Part shown: positions 1 through 8,201 of the stretch, piece after piece
Numbering within the stretch: the first letter of the stretch is position 1
Layout of the letters: each line of letters opens with the position of its first letter
Source of the DNA: Akkermansia muciniphila
GTDB taxonomy: Bacteria > Verrucomicrobiota > Verrucomicrobiia > Verrucomicrobiales > V1-33
Assembly (NCBI GenBank): GCA_945861415.1
Contig: CAMAUV010000045.1
Location: 1 to 35,757 of the forward strand
DNA length: 35,757 bases
Direction: 5' to 3'
Notes under the pieces: generated by a model
Database searches by the model: none
Told to the model about the DNA's origin: nothing
The model's input: the letters and a program-made list of their open reading frames with translations, nothing else
Program-made: the position numbers and the translations under genes

Positions 1-60
1 CGCTTCCAGCGCTACACGGGCTTTAAATCCGGCATCATGTCTCTTTCGTTTGGCTTTCAT
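1..60 (-). CDS. IS3-family transposase OrfA, N-terminal fragment
   Basis: The ATG is at 60-58 on the minus strand, and the frame stays open to the window edge for 20 codons. The product begins MKAKRKRHDAGFKARV, followed by ALEA. This is the hallmark start of the helix-turn-helix OrfA of IS3 elements: a basic stretch, then a xxFKAxVALEA motif. OrfA binds the element's ends, and full transposase is normally made by frameshifting into OrfB. Only the start is visible, so intactness cannot be judged. The family call rests on this short but characteristic motif. Confidence 0.7.
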   Translation of the reverse strand, partial: MKAKRKRHDAGFKARVALEA

Positions 61-148
61 TGGGTGGCTATTGCGTTCGCGGTTTCGTGCGCCAAGGTCC
101 AGCCCAATCATAGCTTAACCAGTGGCCTGGTTTTCGGGGTCCACCTCA
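1..148 (-). mobile_element. IS3-family insertion sequence, left-end fragment
   Basis: The minus strand here carries the first 20 codons of an IS3-type orfA, preceded by an 88-base leader. Read on the minus strand, the leader begins at 148 with TGAGGTGGACCCCGAAAAC, and the TG start fits the TG...CA ends of IS3-family elements. The rest of the element, including orfB with the DDE catalytic residues, lies outside the window. The boundary at 148 is inferred from that terminal sequence, because the other inverted repeat and the target duplication cannot be seen. The element points away from rpoA and lies about 380 bases upstream of it. Confidence 0.65.
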
Positions 149-524
149 ATTTCCTCAAATATTATCCATCCGTTGCTTTATTCTGGTCCAAGCGTGGCGG
201 GGAATCTGGGCACTATGGCATTTGTCAGGCTCCGCTGGCGGATTCCCCCGTTTACAAGTGCAGTGGAATTTTACTTCCGTGGACTTTTCTGAACAGATTT
301 TAGCCCGGAGAGGCAGAAAATCGCGGCTTTCCAGCAAAAGTTTCTTTTTTTCGAAAAATCCCTGCAATTCGGCGGAAAAAGCCACTTGCAAAGGAAAATG
401 ACACCGCCACTATCTCCCCCCTCCGCGAGTAACTCCAATTTGCCGTCGGTCTCTGAAAGACGGTGCGTCACAGCGTCCGTCGGCTCGCCAGAGGTAACCC
501 GGCACACCCATATATACCAATACC
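149..524. other. Gap between IS3 edge and rpoA, no gene seen
   Basis: About 376 bases with no convincing coding sequence on either strand. It should hold the promoter and leader of rpoA. A small potential hairpin (CCGTC, 11-base loop, GACGG) lies at about 443-463. Short open frames exist in both directions, but none resembles a known protein. In many bacteria rpoA directly follows rpsD; here that link is not seen, perhaps because the IS element separates them. Confidence 0.5.
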
Positions 525-1622
525 ATGCCCGTCAGACTAGCCCGGTTTGAAATGCCGAATCGCCTTGCGAAAGATGATTCAGGAGCCACTGATTATTATG
601 CCAAATTCACTGCTGAGCCGTTTGAAGGCGGCTATGGCTACACCATCGGCAATAGTATTCGCCGGGTCTTGCTCAGCAGTCTTGAAGGTGCGGCCATTAC
701 CAGCGTAAAGATCAAAGGTGCCCAGCACGAATTCTGCAGTCTCCCGGGCGTGGTCGAAGATGTCACCGACATCGTGCTCAATCTGAAGAAGATCAAATTT
801 TCCCACGGCGAAGGCAAAGAAGCCCGGCTGCTTAGCCTCAGCGTGGACAAGGAAGGCGCGGTCACCGCCGGAGACATTCGCGAAGACCAGTTTTATAGCG
901 TTATCAATAAGGACCAAGTCATCTGCACCCTCGACCGTAAGCAGAAGCTCGAAATCGAACTCGAAGTGCGCGTGGGTCGCGGATTTGCCAGCGGCGATGA
1001 CAACAAGCGCCCGGACATGCCCATCGGCGTCATTCCCGTGGACAGCATTTTTTCCCCCGTCACCCGCGTTCGTTATGGCGTAAGTAACACACGTGTCGGC
1101 CAAAAGACTGACTACGATAAACTCGAGATGGAAATCTGGACGGACGCCCGGATCACCCCGCACGACGCTCTCACTCAGGCCAGTGCCATTCTTCGCAAGC
1201 ACCTAGACGTTTTCGTCAACTACGACGACAACCAGATCGAGTTCGAAGCCCCGCCGGAAACGCAAACCGAGGAAAACAGCGAACTCCGCAAGCTCCTCAA
1301 CATGAGCGTCAACGAGATCGAACTCAGCGTGCGCGCCGCCAACTGCCTCAACAATGCTAACATCACCAGCGTTGGCCAGCTCGCCATGAAGTCCGAGGCC
1401 GAAATGCTCAAATACCGCAATTTCGGCAAGAAGTCGCTCAACGAGATAAAGGACAAGCTCTCCGAGCTTGGCCTCACTCTAGGCATGAAGTTCGACAGCA
1501 GCCTGATGGAAAGCGGTGGCCGAGCGAGCGCCTTCAGCTTCTACAAGGAAGACGAAGCCGCCGGCGGTCTTTCTGGTCTGATCAAGGGGAACCTTGGCGA
1601 AGATGAAGAGGGCGAAGAGTAA
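525..1622 (+). CDS. rpoA: DNA-directed RNA polymerase subunit alpha
   Basis: This subunit nucleates core RNA polymerase assembly (alpha2-beta-beta'), and its C-terminal domain contacts UP elements and activators. The 365-residue product shows the alpha-NTD motif GYGYTIGNSIRRVLLSSLEG near residues 37-56. The alpha-CTD (about 253-320) contains LLNMSVNEIELSVRAANCL and KYRNFGKKSLNEIKDKL, the two helix-hairpin-helix segments. It is longer than the usual 310-330 residues because of an acidic, glycine-rich tail ending EDEEGEE. The start at 525 keeps the residues before the conserved MPNRL; a second ATG at 552 is possible. It is followed 37 bases later by rplQ, the usual order at the end of the alpha operon. 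Confidence 0.97.
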   Translation: MPVRLARFEMPNRLAKDDSGATDYYAKFTAEPFEGGYGYTIGNSIRRVLLSSLEGAAITSVKIKGAQHEFCSLPGVVEDVTDIVLNLKKIKFSHGEGKEARLLSLSVDKEGAVTAGDIREDQFYSVINKDQVICTLDRKQKLEIELEVRVGRGFASGDDNKRPDMPIGVIPVDSIFSPVTRVRYGVSNTRVGQKTDYDKLEMEIWTDARITPHDALTQASAILRKHLDVFVNYDDNQIEFEAPPETQTEENSELRKLLNMSVNEIELSVRAANCLNNANITSVGQLAMKSEAEMLKYRNFGKKSLNEIKDKLSELGLTLGMKFDSSLMESGGRASAFSFYKEDEAAGGLSGLIKGNLGEDEEGEE

Positions 1623-1659
1623 GCCCATATCCAACCCATTAAACCGCAATATTTGATCC

Positions 1660-2130
1660 ATGAGACACGGTCGTAAAACCATCAAACTTCAGCGCCGCCA
1701 AGACCACCGCGATGCGCTGCTCTCCAATCTTGTCGTGAGCCTTATTGAGCACGAGCAAGTTAAGACTACGCTGGCCAAAGCCAAAGCCGTTCGACCCTTC
1801 GCGGAGAAAATGGTAACCCTCGGCAAGCGTGGTGATCTGCACGCCCGTCGCACAGTGCTAGGCTACCTCACCAACAACAAGCCCGCCGTGAGCAAGCTCT
1901 TCGGAGAAATCGCTCCCGCTGCCGCAGCCCGTAAGGGTGGGTATACCCGGATCACTAAATTGGGCCGTCGCCAAACCGACTCCGCCGAGATGGCGTTTAT
2001 CGAGTGGGTGGATCGCGTGAAGGTTGAAACCGAAGCCGTAGATGCAACGGGAGAGGCGCCCAAGGCCGATGCCGCTCCTGCTAAAAAGGCATCGCCGGAA
2101 AAGAAGACCGCCGCCGAAAAAGAAGAGTAG
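1660..2130 (+). CDS. rplQ: 50S ribosomal protein L17
   Basis: A large-subunit ribosomal protein near the peptide exit tunnel. The 156-residue product starts MRHGRKTIKLQRRQDHRDAL and has the family segment LIEHEQVKTTLAKAKAVRPF, then TRITKLGRRQTDSAEMAFIE. The core of about 120 residues is followed by an Ala/Lys/Glu-rich tail (about 125-156, ending KKTAAEKEE). This tail lengthens the protein beyond the usual 115-130 residues and is probably disordered. It is co-transcribed with rpoA, and a strong terminator 32 bases after the stop closes the operon. Confidence 0.97.
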   Translation: MRHGRKTIKLQRRQDHRDALLSNLVVSLIEHEQVKTTLAKAKAVRPFAEKMVTLGKRGDLHARRTVLGYLTNNKPAVSKLFGEIAPAAAARKGGYTRITKLGRRQTDSAEMAFIEWVDRVKVETEAVDATGEAPKADAAPAKKASPEKKTAAEKEE

Positions 2131-2162
2131 TCGTCTCCGATAGGAAAATCCTCAGAACAAAA

Positions 2163-2191
2163 GGGGCGGTCTTAAGACCGTCCCTTTTTTT
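2163..2191 (+). terminator. Intrinsic terminator of rpoA-rplQ
   Basis: GGGGCGGTC pairs with GACCGTCCC across a TTAA loop (9 bp with one G-U), followed directly by seven T residues. It lies 32 bases after the rplQ stop, a textbook rho-independent terminator. Confidence 0.9.
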
Positions 2192-2376
2192 GATTGTGTG
2201 AGACCGTGGCGCGGATCGAGGTAGCCTTTACCTGCGTGGTGAACTTCTGCTGGGCGGGCCTATTGCAAAGCGTAGGGTTCCATTGCGCCCATATCAAGGA
2301 TAAACGAAGATTCTGCGAAACTTAGGCTATCCCCGCCTAGACAGGTGGCTTCATCTGGATTGCGTTAGCCATAACC

Positions 2377-3255
2377 ATGAATCTCCGCCTCGCTACCTGT
2401 GAATACCCGATCGACCATTTGCTCTCATGGGCCGCATGGGAGGAGAAGTTGCGTCGGCTGTGCACGATGGCGGCAGGGCAGGGTGCGGTGGTGCTGGTCT
2501 TTCCGGAGTATGCGGGCATGGAACTGGCTTCGCTGCTGCCAGAGGACGAATGCGCTGATCTCCATGGCAGTATCCGCAGGCTGCAGCCAATCAGGGATGC
2601 ATGGCTCGCTGCGCACCGGGCGCTGGCGGTGGAACTGGGTGTGACTATTCTGGCGGGGTCCTATCCATGGGAATGCGATGGCGTGTTTGTGAACCGGGCA
2701 TGGCTTTGCACCCCGGACGGCAGGACGCGCTGGCAGGACAAGATTATCATGACGCGGTTCGAGCGCGAACAGTGGCACATTCATCCAGGCGAATGTCTGC
2801 AGGTGTTTGACATTCCGGGGGCCACGGTGGGGATTCTTATCTGTTACGACAGCGAGTTCCCGCTGCTCGCGCGCCAGCTTTGCGAATCCGGTGCGGATAT
2901 TCTGCTGGTGCCAAGCTGCACAGATACACATGCAGGCTACCACCGGGTGATGCTGAGCTGCCGGGCGCGGGCGCTTGAGCAGCAGTGTTTTGTGGTCCAG
3001 TCCCCCACCGCCGGAACTGCTGAGTGGTCGCCAGCCGTGAATGTGAACACCGGAAAGGCGGGAGTCTATACTCCCGTCGACATCGCCTTCCCCGATGACG
3101 GAGTGCTGGCCTGTGGAGCGCCGCCAGAGACTGCACCGTGGCTCATCGCCGATCTGCCCTTATCTCGGCTGGCATCGGTGCGCCGCCATGGTCAGGTCCG
3201 CAATGCCGCGGATTGGCCGGAGCAGTTCCGGGTGAAGCTTGCCGCAAGGGACTGA
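2377..3255 (+). CDS. Carbon-nitrogen hydrolase (nitrilase superfamily)
   Basis: Predicted cytosolic amidase- or nitrilase-fold enzyme that hydrolyses a C-N bond; the substrate is unknown. All three residues of the Glu-Lys-Cys catalytic triad are visible: Glu in VFPEYAGMEL (about residue 49), Lys in WQDKIIMTRFERE (about 119) and Cys in GILICYDSEFP (about 154). The length of 292 residues is normal for the family. A following segment (RARALEQQCFVVQS) matches the beta-strand and helix that usually pack after the nucleophile in this superfamily. It stands alone on the plus strand after the rplQ terminator and converges on the minus-strand run ending at 3309. A role in amide salvage or repair is only a family-level guess. 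Confidence 0.9.
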   Translation: MNLRLATCEYPIDHLLSWAAWEEKLRRLCTMAAGQGAVVLVFPEYAGMELASLLPEDECADLHGSIRRLQPIRDAWLAAHRALAVELGVTILAGSYPWECDGVFVNRAWLCTPDGRTRWQDKIIMTRFEREQWHIHPGECLQVFDIPGATVGILICYDSEFPLLARQLCESGADILLVPSCTDTHAGYHRVMLSCRARALEQQCFVVQSPTAGTAEWSPAVNVNTGKAGVYTPVDIAFPDDGVLACGAPPETAPWLIADLPLSRLASVRRHGQVRNAADWPEQFRVKLAARD

Positions 3256-3308
3256 GCCTAAGGTGTAATTGCGTCGTCGGGGGCGGGGACGCTGCGGCTG
3301 CTTTCAAA

Positions 3309-4271
3309 TTACTTCCCCGGATTGATGAGGAGCTTGGGGGCTTGATCTTCGTCGTCCGGCCATTCCGGCGGTGGCCACTGAGGATGGCCATTTTCTGCCG
3401 AATCCGGGGGCAGTTCCTCCTCTTTTGTCACGGTGGCGAAGCGGTCGTACTCCTTCATATGATCAAACTTGAAATCTGCGTTGCGGTCTTCGAGCACTTT
3501 CCATAGCAATCCATGGCGATACACAAGCCGCCTGAGCACCGGGCCGCTGCCTGCGGGGCGGAGGTCGGAGAAGTAGGGCTGTCCCTCCCGGTCAAAAGTG
3601 GTCCGTTCATCGAATTTTCCGTCGTAGTTCACATCCACGTCACGGTAGGCGGGTCTGCCACGCTGATAGGTCCACTGGATATCGAGCTCATCGTCAAAGT
3701 TGCGATCCTCTGCATGGTAGAGAGGTTCCCAGCGCGGGCTGAATTCGCGAATGACATCGGGTAGCGTGTCGCCGTTGAGGTCCTCTTCGACGCGAAAGTT
3801 GGTTAGGCGCGGGGGTTGATACTTTTCTTTGGGCTTCAGCATGAAGTAAGAGGCCAAAAGCACGGCCCCGGCGGCACAGGCCACAGCAAAGCTGATCATG
3901 AGGAAGTTGCCGCGCTGTTTTTCCGGCGGGCCGGAGCGGCGGATGAGCCGGGAGGGAGAACTTTCGGGACGGGAAGTGCCGCGCTCTCCCGGTTTGCTGT
4001 TCGTGGCACGCTGTAAATTAGGAGCTTCGCTGGGCGGCATGCGCAGCAGCAGCCTAGTGGCGGCGGCGGCATCGCCGGGGGCAACGGACAAAGTGCAGCC
4101 GCGGTAGACTCCATTGCCATTTTTGGCGGGTGAAGTGGGAATGTCACAGATGGCGGAGCCAATGAGGTTTTCTGCCAGTTCTGCGCGCGCACGTTCCGCA
4201 TCCTCATGCAATGCGTAGCTGCGAATGAGCCGCGTGTGCTGGTCTGGGGGTGAAAGCGCGGGAGCGTCCAT
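3309..4271 (-). CDS. Membrane-anchored protein, DUF2007-like start and DxNxDxxxD repeats
   Basis: Function unknown. Residues 13-77 (RLIRSYALHEDAERARAELA to GDAAAATRLLL) resemble the small DUF2007 fold, a guess from pattern only. A Pro/Arg/Ser-rich linker follows, then one membrane helix at about 122-144. The outer part carries four Asp-rich loops, DLNGDTLPD, DRNFDDELD, DVNYDGKFD and DRNADFKFD (starting at 164, 189, 213 and 262). Their DxNxDxxxD spacing looks like EF-hand or dockerin calcium loops. The C-terminus is Pro/Asp-rich. It is the last gene of the minus-strand run, with only 11 bases between the DUF1802 stop and its ATG, so co-expression is likely. The topology (N-terminus inside, repeats outside) is inferred from the basic residues before the helix. 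Confidence 0.75.
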   Translation of the reverse strand: MDAPALSPPDQHTRLIRSYALHEDAERARAELAENLIGSAICDIPTSPAKNGNGVYRGCTLSVAPGDAAAATRLLLRMPPSEAPNLQRATNSKPGERGTSRPESSPSRLIRRSGPPEKQRGNFLMISFAVACAAGAVLLASYFMLKPKEKYQPPRLTNFRVEEDLNGDTLPDVIREFSPRWEPLYHAEDRNFDDELDIQWTYQRGRPAYRDVDVNYDGKFDERTTFDREGQPYFSDLRPAGSGPVLRRLVYRHGLLWKVLEDRNADFKFDHMKEYDRFATVTKEEELPPDSAENGHPQWPPPEWPDDEDQAPKLLINPGK

Positions 4272-4282
4272 GGATAAAAGGT

Positions 4283-4879
4283 TCAGGCAGTGAGGGCCCG
4301 CTCGATGGCTGCGGAGATTTCAGCGTGGCGGGCATCTTCCAGAACGGGCCTTAGATCACGATTTCTGGGGATTTCCGGCAGATCTAGCCATGAGCGGCAG
4401 CCCCCGAGCTTTGATTGGTGAGGAAAGCGCCACGGGGCATTCATGCGCCAGACGCGCACCAGCGCCATGCTGATGCCGGTGTGTTCGGAGTAGTCATAGC
4501 GCTCGCGGATGGTCTGTTCGGACCAGAAATGAAACGGAGCCAATCGCTCCACCGCGCTCCAGTCATCGATTTGCGCCTTCCAGTCGACAGTGGCCAAAAG
4601 GGTGATCGTGTGCGGCGCGTCATCGCTTATTGCCGTGGGAGGCGTTGAACCGCCGGGCCACGGAAACTGGAGGCCCTGCTCGTGAAAGTGAGTGGGGAAT
4701 AGGAAGAAAGCGCTGTTTTTCCAGAAGAAGCCGCTGCGTCCCTCATGGATGCCGCCTTTGCGCAGAATGACGCTCTGTGCGCCGGCACCCAGTGCATCGC
4801 ACACCATGCTCCATTCCTTAAAGCCGCAGGCCGGGGGCGGTTGCGGGAGGTTGGTGAGGATGGATTTTTCGATCTGCAT
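4283..4879 (-). CDS. DUF1802 family protein
   Basis: Uncharacterised protein with the features of DUF1802: FKEWSMVCDALGAG, then VILRKGGIHEG, FFLFPTHFHEQG, and near the end FPHQSKLGGCRSWLDLPE. No catalytic function is established for the family. I chose the ATG at 4879 (198 residues) because GAGAGAGG lies 7 bases before it and the product then starts MQIEKSIL; an upstream in-frame ATG at 4921 would add 14 poorly conserved residues. No leader or membrane segment is seen, so it is probably cytosolic. It sits between the haem-motif gene (50-base gap) and the membrane-anchored repeat protein. Confidence 0.8.
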   Translation of the reverse strand: MQIEKSILTNLPQPPPACGFKEWSMVCDALGAGAQSVILRKGGIHEGRSGFFWKNSAFFLFPTHFHEQGLQFPWPGGSTPPTAISDDAPHTITLLATVDWKAQIDDWSAVERLAPFHFWSEQTIRERYDYSEHTGISMALVRVWRMNAPWRFPHQSKLGGCRSWLDLPEIPRNRDLRPVLEDARHAEISAAIERALTA

Positions 4880-4929
4880 ATTCCGGCCTCTCTCACTAAG
4901 CGCGGATCGTGGCAACAGCATCGCGGTTA

Positions 4930-6174
4930 TTAGGCTGCTGCGGCATAGTCCGGCAAAGTTTCTTCGAGTATCTTATGGATCGCAGCGCGTTCAGCGGAGG
5001 GCAGATGTTTACCGGCTTCGGTATCTCCGCTAAGAGCACTGCGCAGGGCTTTGAAGACCATTTTTTGAAAGGCGTCCGGAAGGCCGCGAAAGGCCGCGCT
5101 GTAGATCATGTAGCTGCACCGGTAGCGCATGATATGATTGCCGGGTGCAAAGTCCTTGAGCGAGCGTCCGGCATGATCTTTTTTAGCACCAGCGGCAAAG
5201 TCGCGCCGGAAGGCGGGATCGCCGGCGACTGGAGCGGGCATTCGGGCTTCATCCGTGAAAAGCAGAAAGCGCACCAGTTTGGCTGCTTGTTTTTCCGCCA
5301 TTTGCATGGCATCGGTGGGGATGGCCCGCGATGCCACTGGAGCGTCGCCCTTGGACTTATGGAGTTCGACGCGGATCCGGTAATTGGCCTCCATCAGAGC
5401 ATTCACCGCCATGCACTGGTGATCGTGCAGCATGAGTGGGAGCACATCGGAACCGGCGGAAAGGTGCGTGCCCGGCGGCATGATGCGCTCCAGCGGGCCG
5501 GAGGGGGTATCCGGAGTTTCGCGGGCGCTGTAAAGATTGGCGAGGTGCTTCATTTCAGGAGGGGCCCCGGTCACATACCAGCCGCCCCAGCGCTTTTCGA
5601 AAGGCGTGTGGTGCCCGCCATTGTGAGGACTGGCATCCCCTAGAGAGCGTCCATCCTCTTGGGTGTGGAGCGAGCGCACCATGAGCCCAGGCAGAAAGCT
5701 AGTAGGGCCACCGGCGTGGCAACCAAGGCAACTCTCGCGGCGATCGAGCAAAGGGATCGGCTTCTTCTCATCCGGAGGGCTGAAAATATAGAAGATGCCT
5801 CCCAGCACCGGGTCGATGCCGGTGACCTCAATCAGGCCCCCGGGAATCCAGCCGACGTAGGTGTCTTCATTGAAATAGAGGGCCCGCGGATTAAGCCCGC
5901 TGACGACGTTGCGCTGGAGCGCGGACTTGGAAAAGACAAGCAGCTGGGAGGAGGCAGGCACGTTCAGAGCCTCCAAATAGGCCTTCAGAAAAACTTTGGG
6001 ATCGGTCCCGGCGGGAAGTGAAATCTCCCCTTTTTCGAGGCGGGCGTGGAGCCGGGTCACCTGATCCTGCGGCGGCACACTCCAATAGTTGTGCGGGGGA
6101 GTTTCAAAATCATTCCATGTCTGGCTTTGCAGCCGACCAGCGACTAGAAAGGTGAGGAGAATTCGATAGATCAT
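4930..6174 (-). CDS. Secreted cytochrome c-like protein, single CxxCH
   Basis: A 414-residue protein with a short hydrophobic N-terminal leader (MIYRILLTFLVAG) and one haem c attachment motif, CLGCH, at residues 149-153, just after LLDRRES. The stretch NGGHHTPFEKRWGGWYVTG (about 185-203) is rich in His and Trp and may bind metal or haem. The C-terminal third is helical and ends in a basic/acidic mix (AERAAIHKILEETL). It is probably periplasmic and involved in electron transfer or a redox reaction; no axial Met can be assigned. It is longer than simple cytochromes c (about 100 residues), so most of the chain is another, unrecognised domain. It lies 43 bases after the HD phosphohydrolase gene. 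Confidence 0.75.
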   Translation of the reverse strand: MIYRILLTFLVAGRLQSQTWNDFETPPHNYWSVPPQDQVTRLHARLEKGEISLPAGTDPKVFLKAYLEALNVPASSQLLVFSKSALQRNVVSGLNPRALYFNEDTYVGWIPGGLIEVTGIDPVLGGIFYIFSPPDEKKPIPLLDRRESCLGCHAGGPTSFLPGLMVRSLHTQEDGRSLGDASPHNGGHHTPFEKRWGGWYVTGAPPEMKHLANLYSARETPDTPSGPLERIMPPGTHLSAGSDVLPLMLHDHQCMAVNALMEANYRIRVELHKSKGDAPVASRAIPTDAMQMAEKQAAKLVRFLLFTDEARMPAPVAGDPAFRRDFAAGAKKDHAGRSLKDFAPGNHIMRYRCSYMIYSAAFRGLPDAFQKMVFKALRSALSGDTEAGKHLPSAERAAIHKILEETLPDYAAAA

Positions 6175-6217
6175 GACCGGTAGTTCACTTTTGACAGGGT
6201 GAACGCAGTTTTCTTCC

Positions 6218-7969
6218 TCACTGGACCTTGCGGTCGGGTTCCGCGACGGGCGCGGTGGCCGGCATGGGAATGATATTGGTTACCGTGGCATCCCCTTGTT
6301 TCGCTGCGGCAGGTGGCGGCGTCTTTGCCGGGCGCGGGCGGTCGTAGTAAGTGGTGGAGCGGTCACGTTCCTCCATACGATCCGAGGGAGCATTGTCGGA
6401 CCTCGTCTTTTCCTTCTCTTCGGGGTATGGTACCCGGCGGTGCAGACTGGTGCGGAGAGTTTTGGTGAAGGATTCGCGAATTAGGCTGAGTTCGCGCAGG
6501 GTGAGGTCGCATTCATCCATCTGGCCGTCCTTGATGCGGCTGCGGATGATTTCCTCCACCATAGTTTCGATTTTCTGCGGAGTGGGCTTGCTGAGAGCCC
6601 GGCTGGCGCTCTCCACAGCATCGGCCAAGCTAATGATCGCACTCTCGCGAAAGGAGCATTTTGGGCCGGGGTAGCGGAAAGTGGCCGGATTCACCTCGGG
6701 GACATCGGTCTCAGGAATGCGGCCTTCGGCGACTGACTTTTTGGCCTCCTCCTGCTGGTCCAGCGCGCGGCGGTAGAAGTAATAAATGAGCGAGGTGCCG
6801 TGATGCTGCTGGATGACATCCATGATCTCGCGATTGAGCTTGTGGCGGCAGGCGAGGTCGATGCCGTCCTTCACATGCGCGGCCAGGATGAGGGTGCTCA
6901 TGCTGGGGGAAAGGGAATCGTGCGGATTTTCATCCCCCGGCATATTCTCGATGTAATAGTCGGGCTTCACGAGTTTGCCGATATCGTGAAAATAGGAGCA
7001 GACGCGGCACATGGTGGCATCGGCCCCGACGGTTTCGGCGGCGGTCTCGGCGAGATTGGCGACCATGAGGCTGTGGTGGTAGGTGCCGGGGGCCTCAAGG
7101 GTGAGGCGGCGCAGAAGCGGATGATTGAGGTCCGCCAGTTCGATCCATGAGATGGTAGTGGTGATGCCGAAGATGGCCTCGAGCAGCGGCAGGACACCCC
7201 CTACCAGCATGGCAGTGAAGAGTCCAGTGAGCATGGCGGCGAGAAATTCCATGCCTAGCAATTGCCATGCATTTTCACCGGCTACCGGCAGCCATGCCTG
7301 CTCCACCCGCCCGAGCACAGCGGCTGCAGCGAAGGCGGTGATGCCGGCAAGGAAGCCGGCGCGCATGAGTTCGCTCCGTTTTCTCAGTCGGCGCACCATC
7401 CAGACACTGATCAGTCCCGTCATGAGGCTCAACGCGGTGAAATGCGGGGCGATATCTGCGTGGCAGAGCAGTCCTCCCCAGAGGCTGGTATAAACGGCGG
7501 CAAAAGAACCTTGGCGTTCCCCCAGCAGCAGGGTCAGCGTCATGGGTGCAAGGGCACACGGAGCGAGCAGCAGGCCGAGGTTTGGTTGCAGCTTATTAAT
7601 ATGAGCCACCGTCCAGACGGCCAGTAGCAGTGCCATGTGGATGAGCAGAATGCCGTAGGTCATCAAAAACCGGCCGCTGCGGCTCCATGTTTCCGGCGTA
7701 TTGAGCTTCACGTGCGCCAAGCTTACAGGCAGGAGGACCAGCAAAAGTCCGATACCCATGCCCTGCGGCAGCGCCTGCACGGCGGAGCCCGGCGGCAGGT
7801 ATTTTACGAGAACTCCCAGCGCACAGACAAAGGCGGCGAGAATGAGATATCTTACGAAGGGACTGGTGCGGAGCACTTCGGTCCATTCGTTGCCACCATT
7901 CTCCCGGCGCTTTCGCCCGCAGGAGTAGCCTTGTCGTTGTAGTATTTGTCGTTTGAGGAGTCTAAACAT
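6218..7969 (-). CDS. Membrane HD-domain phosphohydrolase (PgpH-like)
   Basis: A 583-residue protein with about 7 hydrophobic helices (residues 38-265), then a cytosolic HD domain. Metal and catalytic residues are visible: His in TYHHSLMVANLAE (298-299), the HD pair in YFHDIGK (328-329), His in AAHVKDG (365) and the pair in IQQHHGTSLIYYF (389-390). This matches the 7TM-HD proteins such as PgpH, which degrade cyclic di-AMP. The usual large extracellular domain before the helices is missing, so this is a short form. The tail (about 500-583) is basic and Pro/Ala-rich. Its substrate is not proven; cyclic di-AMP or another nucleotide is an inference. It is the second gene of the minus-strand run. 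Confidence 0.85.
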   Translation of the reverse strand: MFRLLKRQILQRQGYSCGRKRRENGGNEWTEVLRTSPFVRYLILAAFVCALGVLVKYLPPGSAVQALPQGMGIGLLLVLLPVSLAHVKLNTPETWSRSGRFLMTYGILLIHMALLLAVWTVAHINKLQPNLGLLLAPCALAPMTLTLLLGERQGSFAAVYTSLWGGLLCHADIAPHFTALSLMTGLISVWMVRRLRKRSELMRAGFLAGITAFAAAAVLGRVEQAWLPVAGENAWQLLGMEFLAAMLTGLFTAMLVGGVLPLLEAIFGITTTISWIELADLNHPLLRRLTLEAPGTYHHSLMVANLAETAAETVGADATMCRVCSYFHDIGKLVKPDYYIENMPGDENPHDSLSPSMSTLILAAHVKDGIDLACRHKLNREIMDVIQQHHGTSLIYYFYRRALDQQEEAKKSVAEGRIPETDVPEVNPATFRYPGPKCSFRESAIISLADAVESASRALSKPTPQKIETMVEEIIRSRIKDGQMDECDLTLRELSLIRESFTKTLRTSLHRRVPYPEEKEKTRSDNAPSDRMEERDRSTTYYDRPRPAKTPPPAAAKQGDATVTNIIPMPATAPVAEPDRKVQ

Positions 7970-8151
7970 CGAATTAGACCCGAAGCGGCTTAATATCGCC
8001 CCGGGCCTGCCGCGTGAGGGCGGAACACCCCCTGCTGCTTATGAAGGCTAAGAGACCACTCCGGCCCGGCAAGTGGGATTCTGGCCCCTCTCTGTTGATG
8101 CCAAATTCCGCTGGACAAGGCTGGAAATGGTCACCTCCCGGTGTGACTGTA

Positions 8152-8168
8152 GCCAGCCGGAGGCTGGC
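8152..8168 (-). terminator. Possible hairpin after the kelch gene
   Basis: GCCAGCC and GGCTGGC form a perfect 7-bp stem with a 3-base loop, 34 bases after the kelch-like gene's stop. No T-run follows on the minus strand, so a terminator role is weak. The 232 bases between 7970 and 8201 hold no gene that I can support. Confidence 0.25.
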
Positions 8169-8201
8169 CCGCGCGATGGCAGGCCGCAGACAATTCCCGC
8201 A

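Noticed and set aside
579..1202. Minus-strand open frame of 207 codons
   Set aside because: Antisense to rpoA and without any family likeness.
4909..5643. Plus-strand open frame of 244 codons
   Set aside because: Antisense to the CxxCH gene, which has a leader and a haem motif on the other strand.
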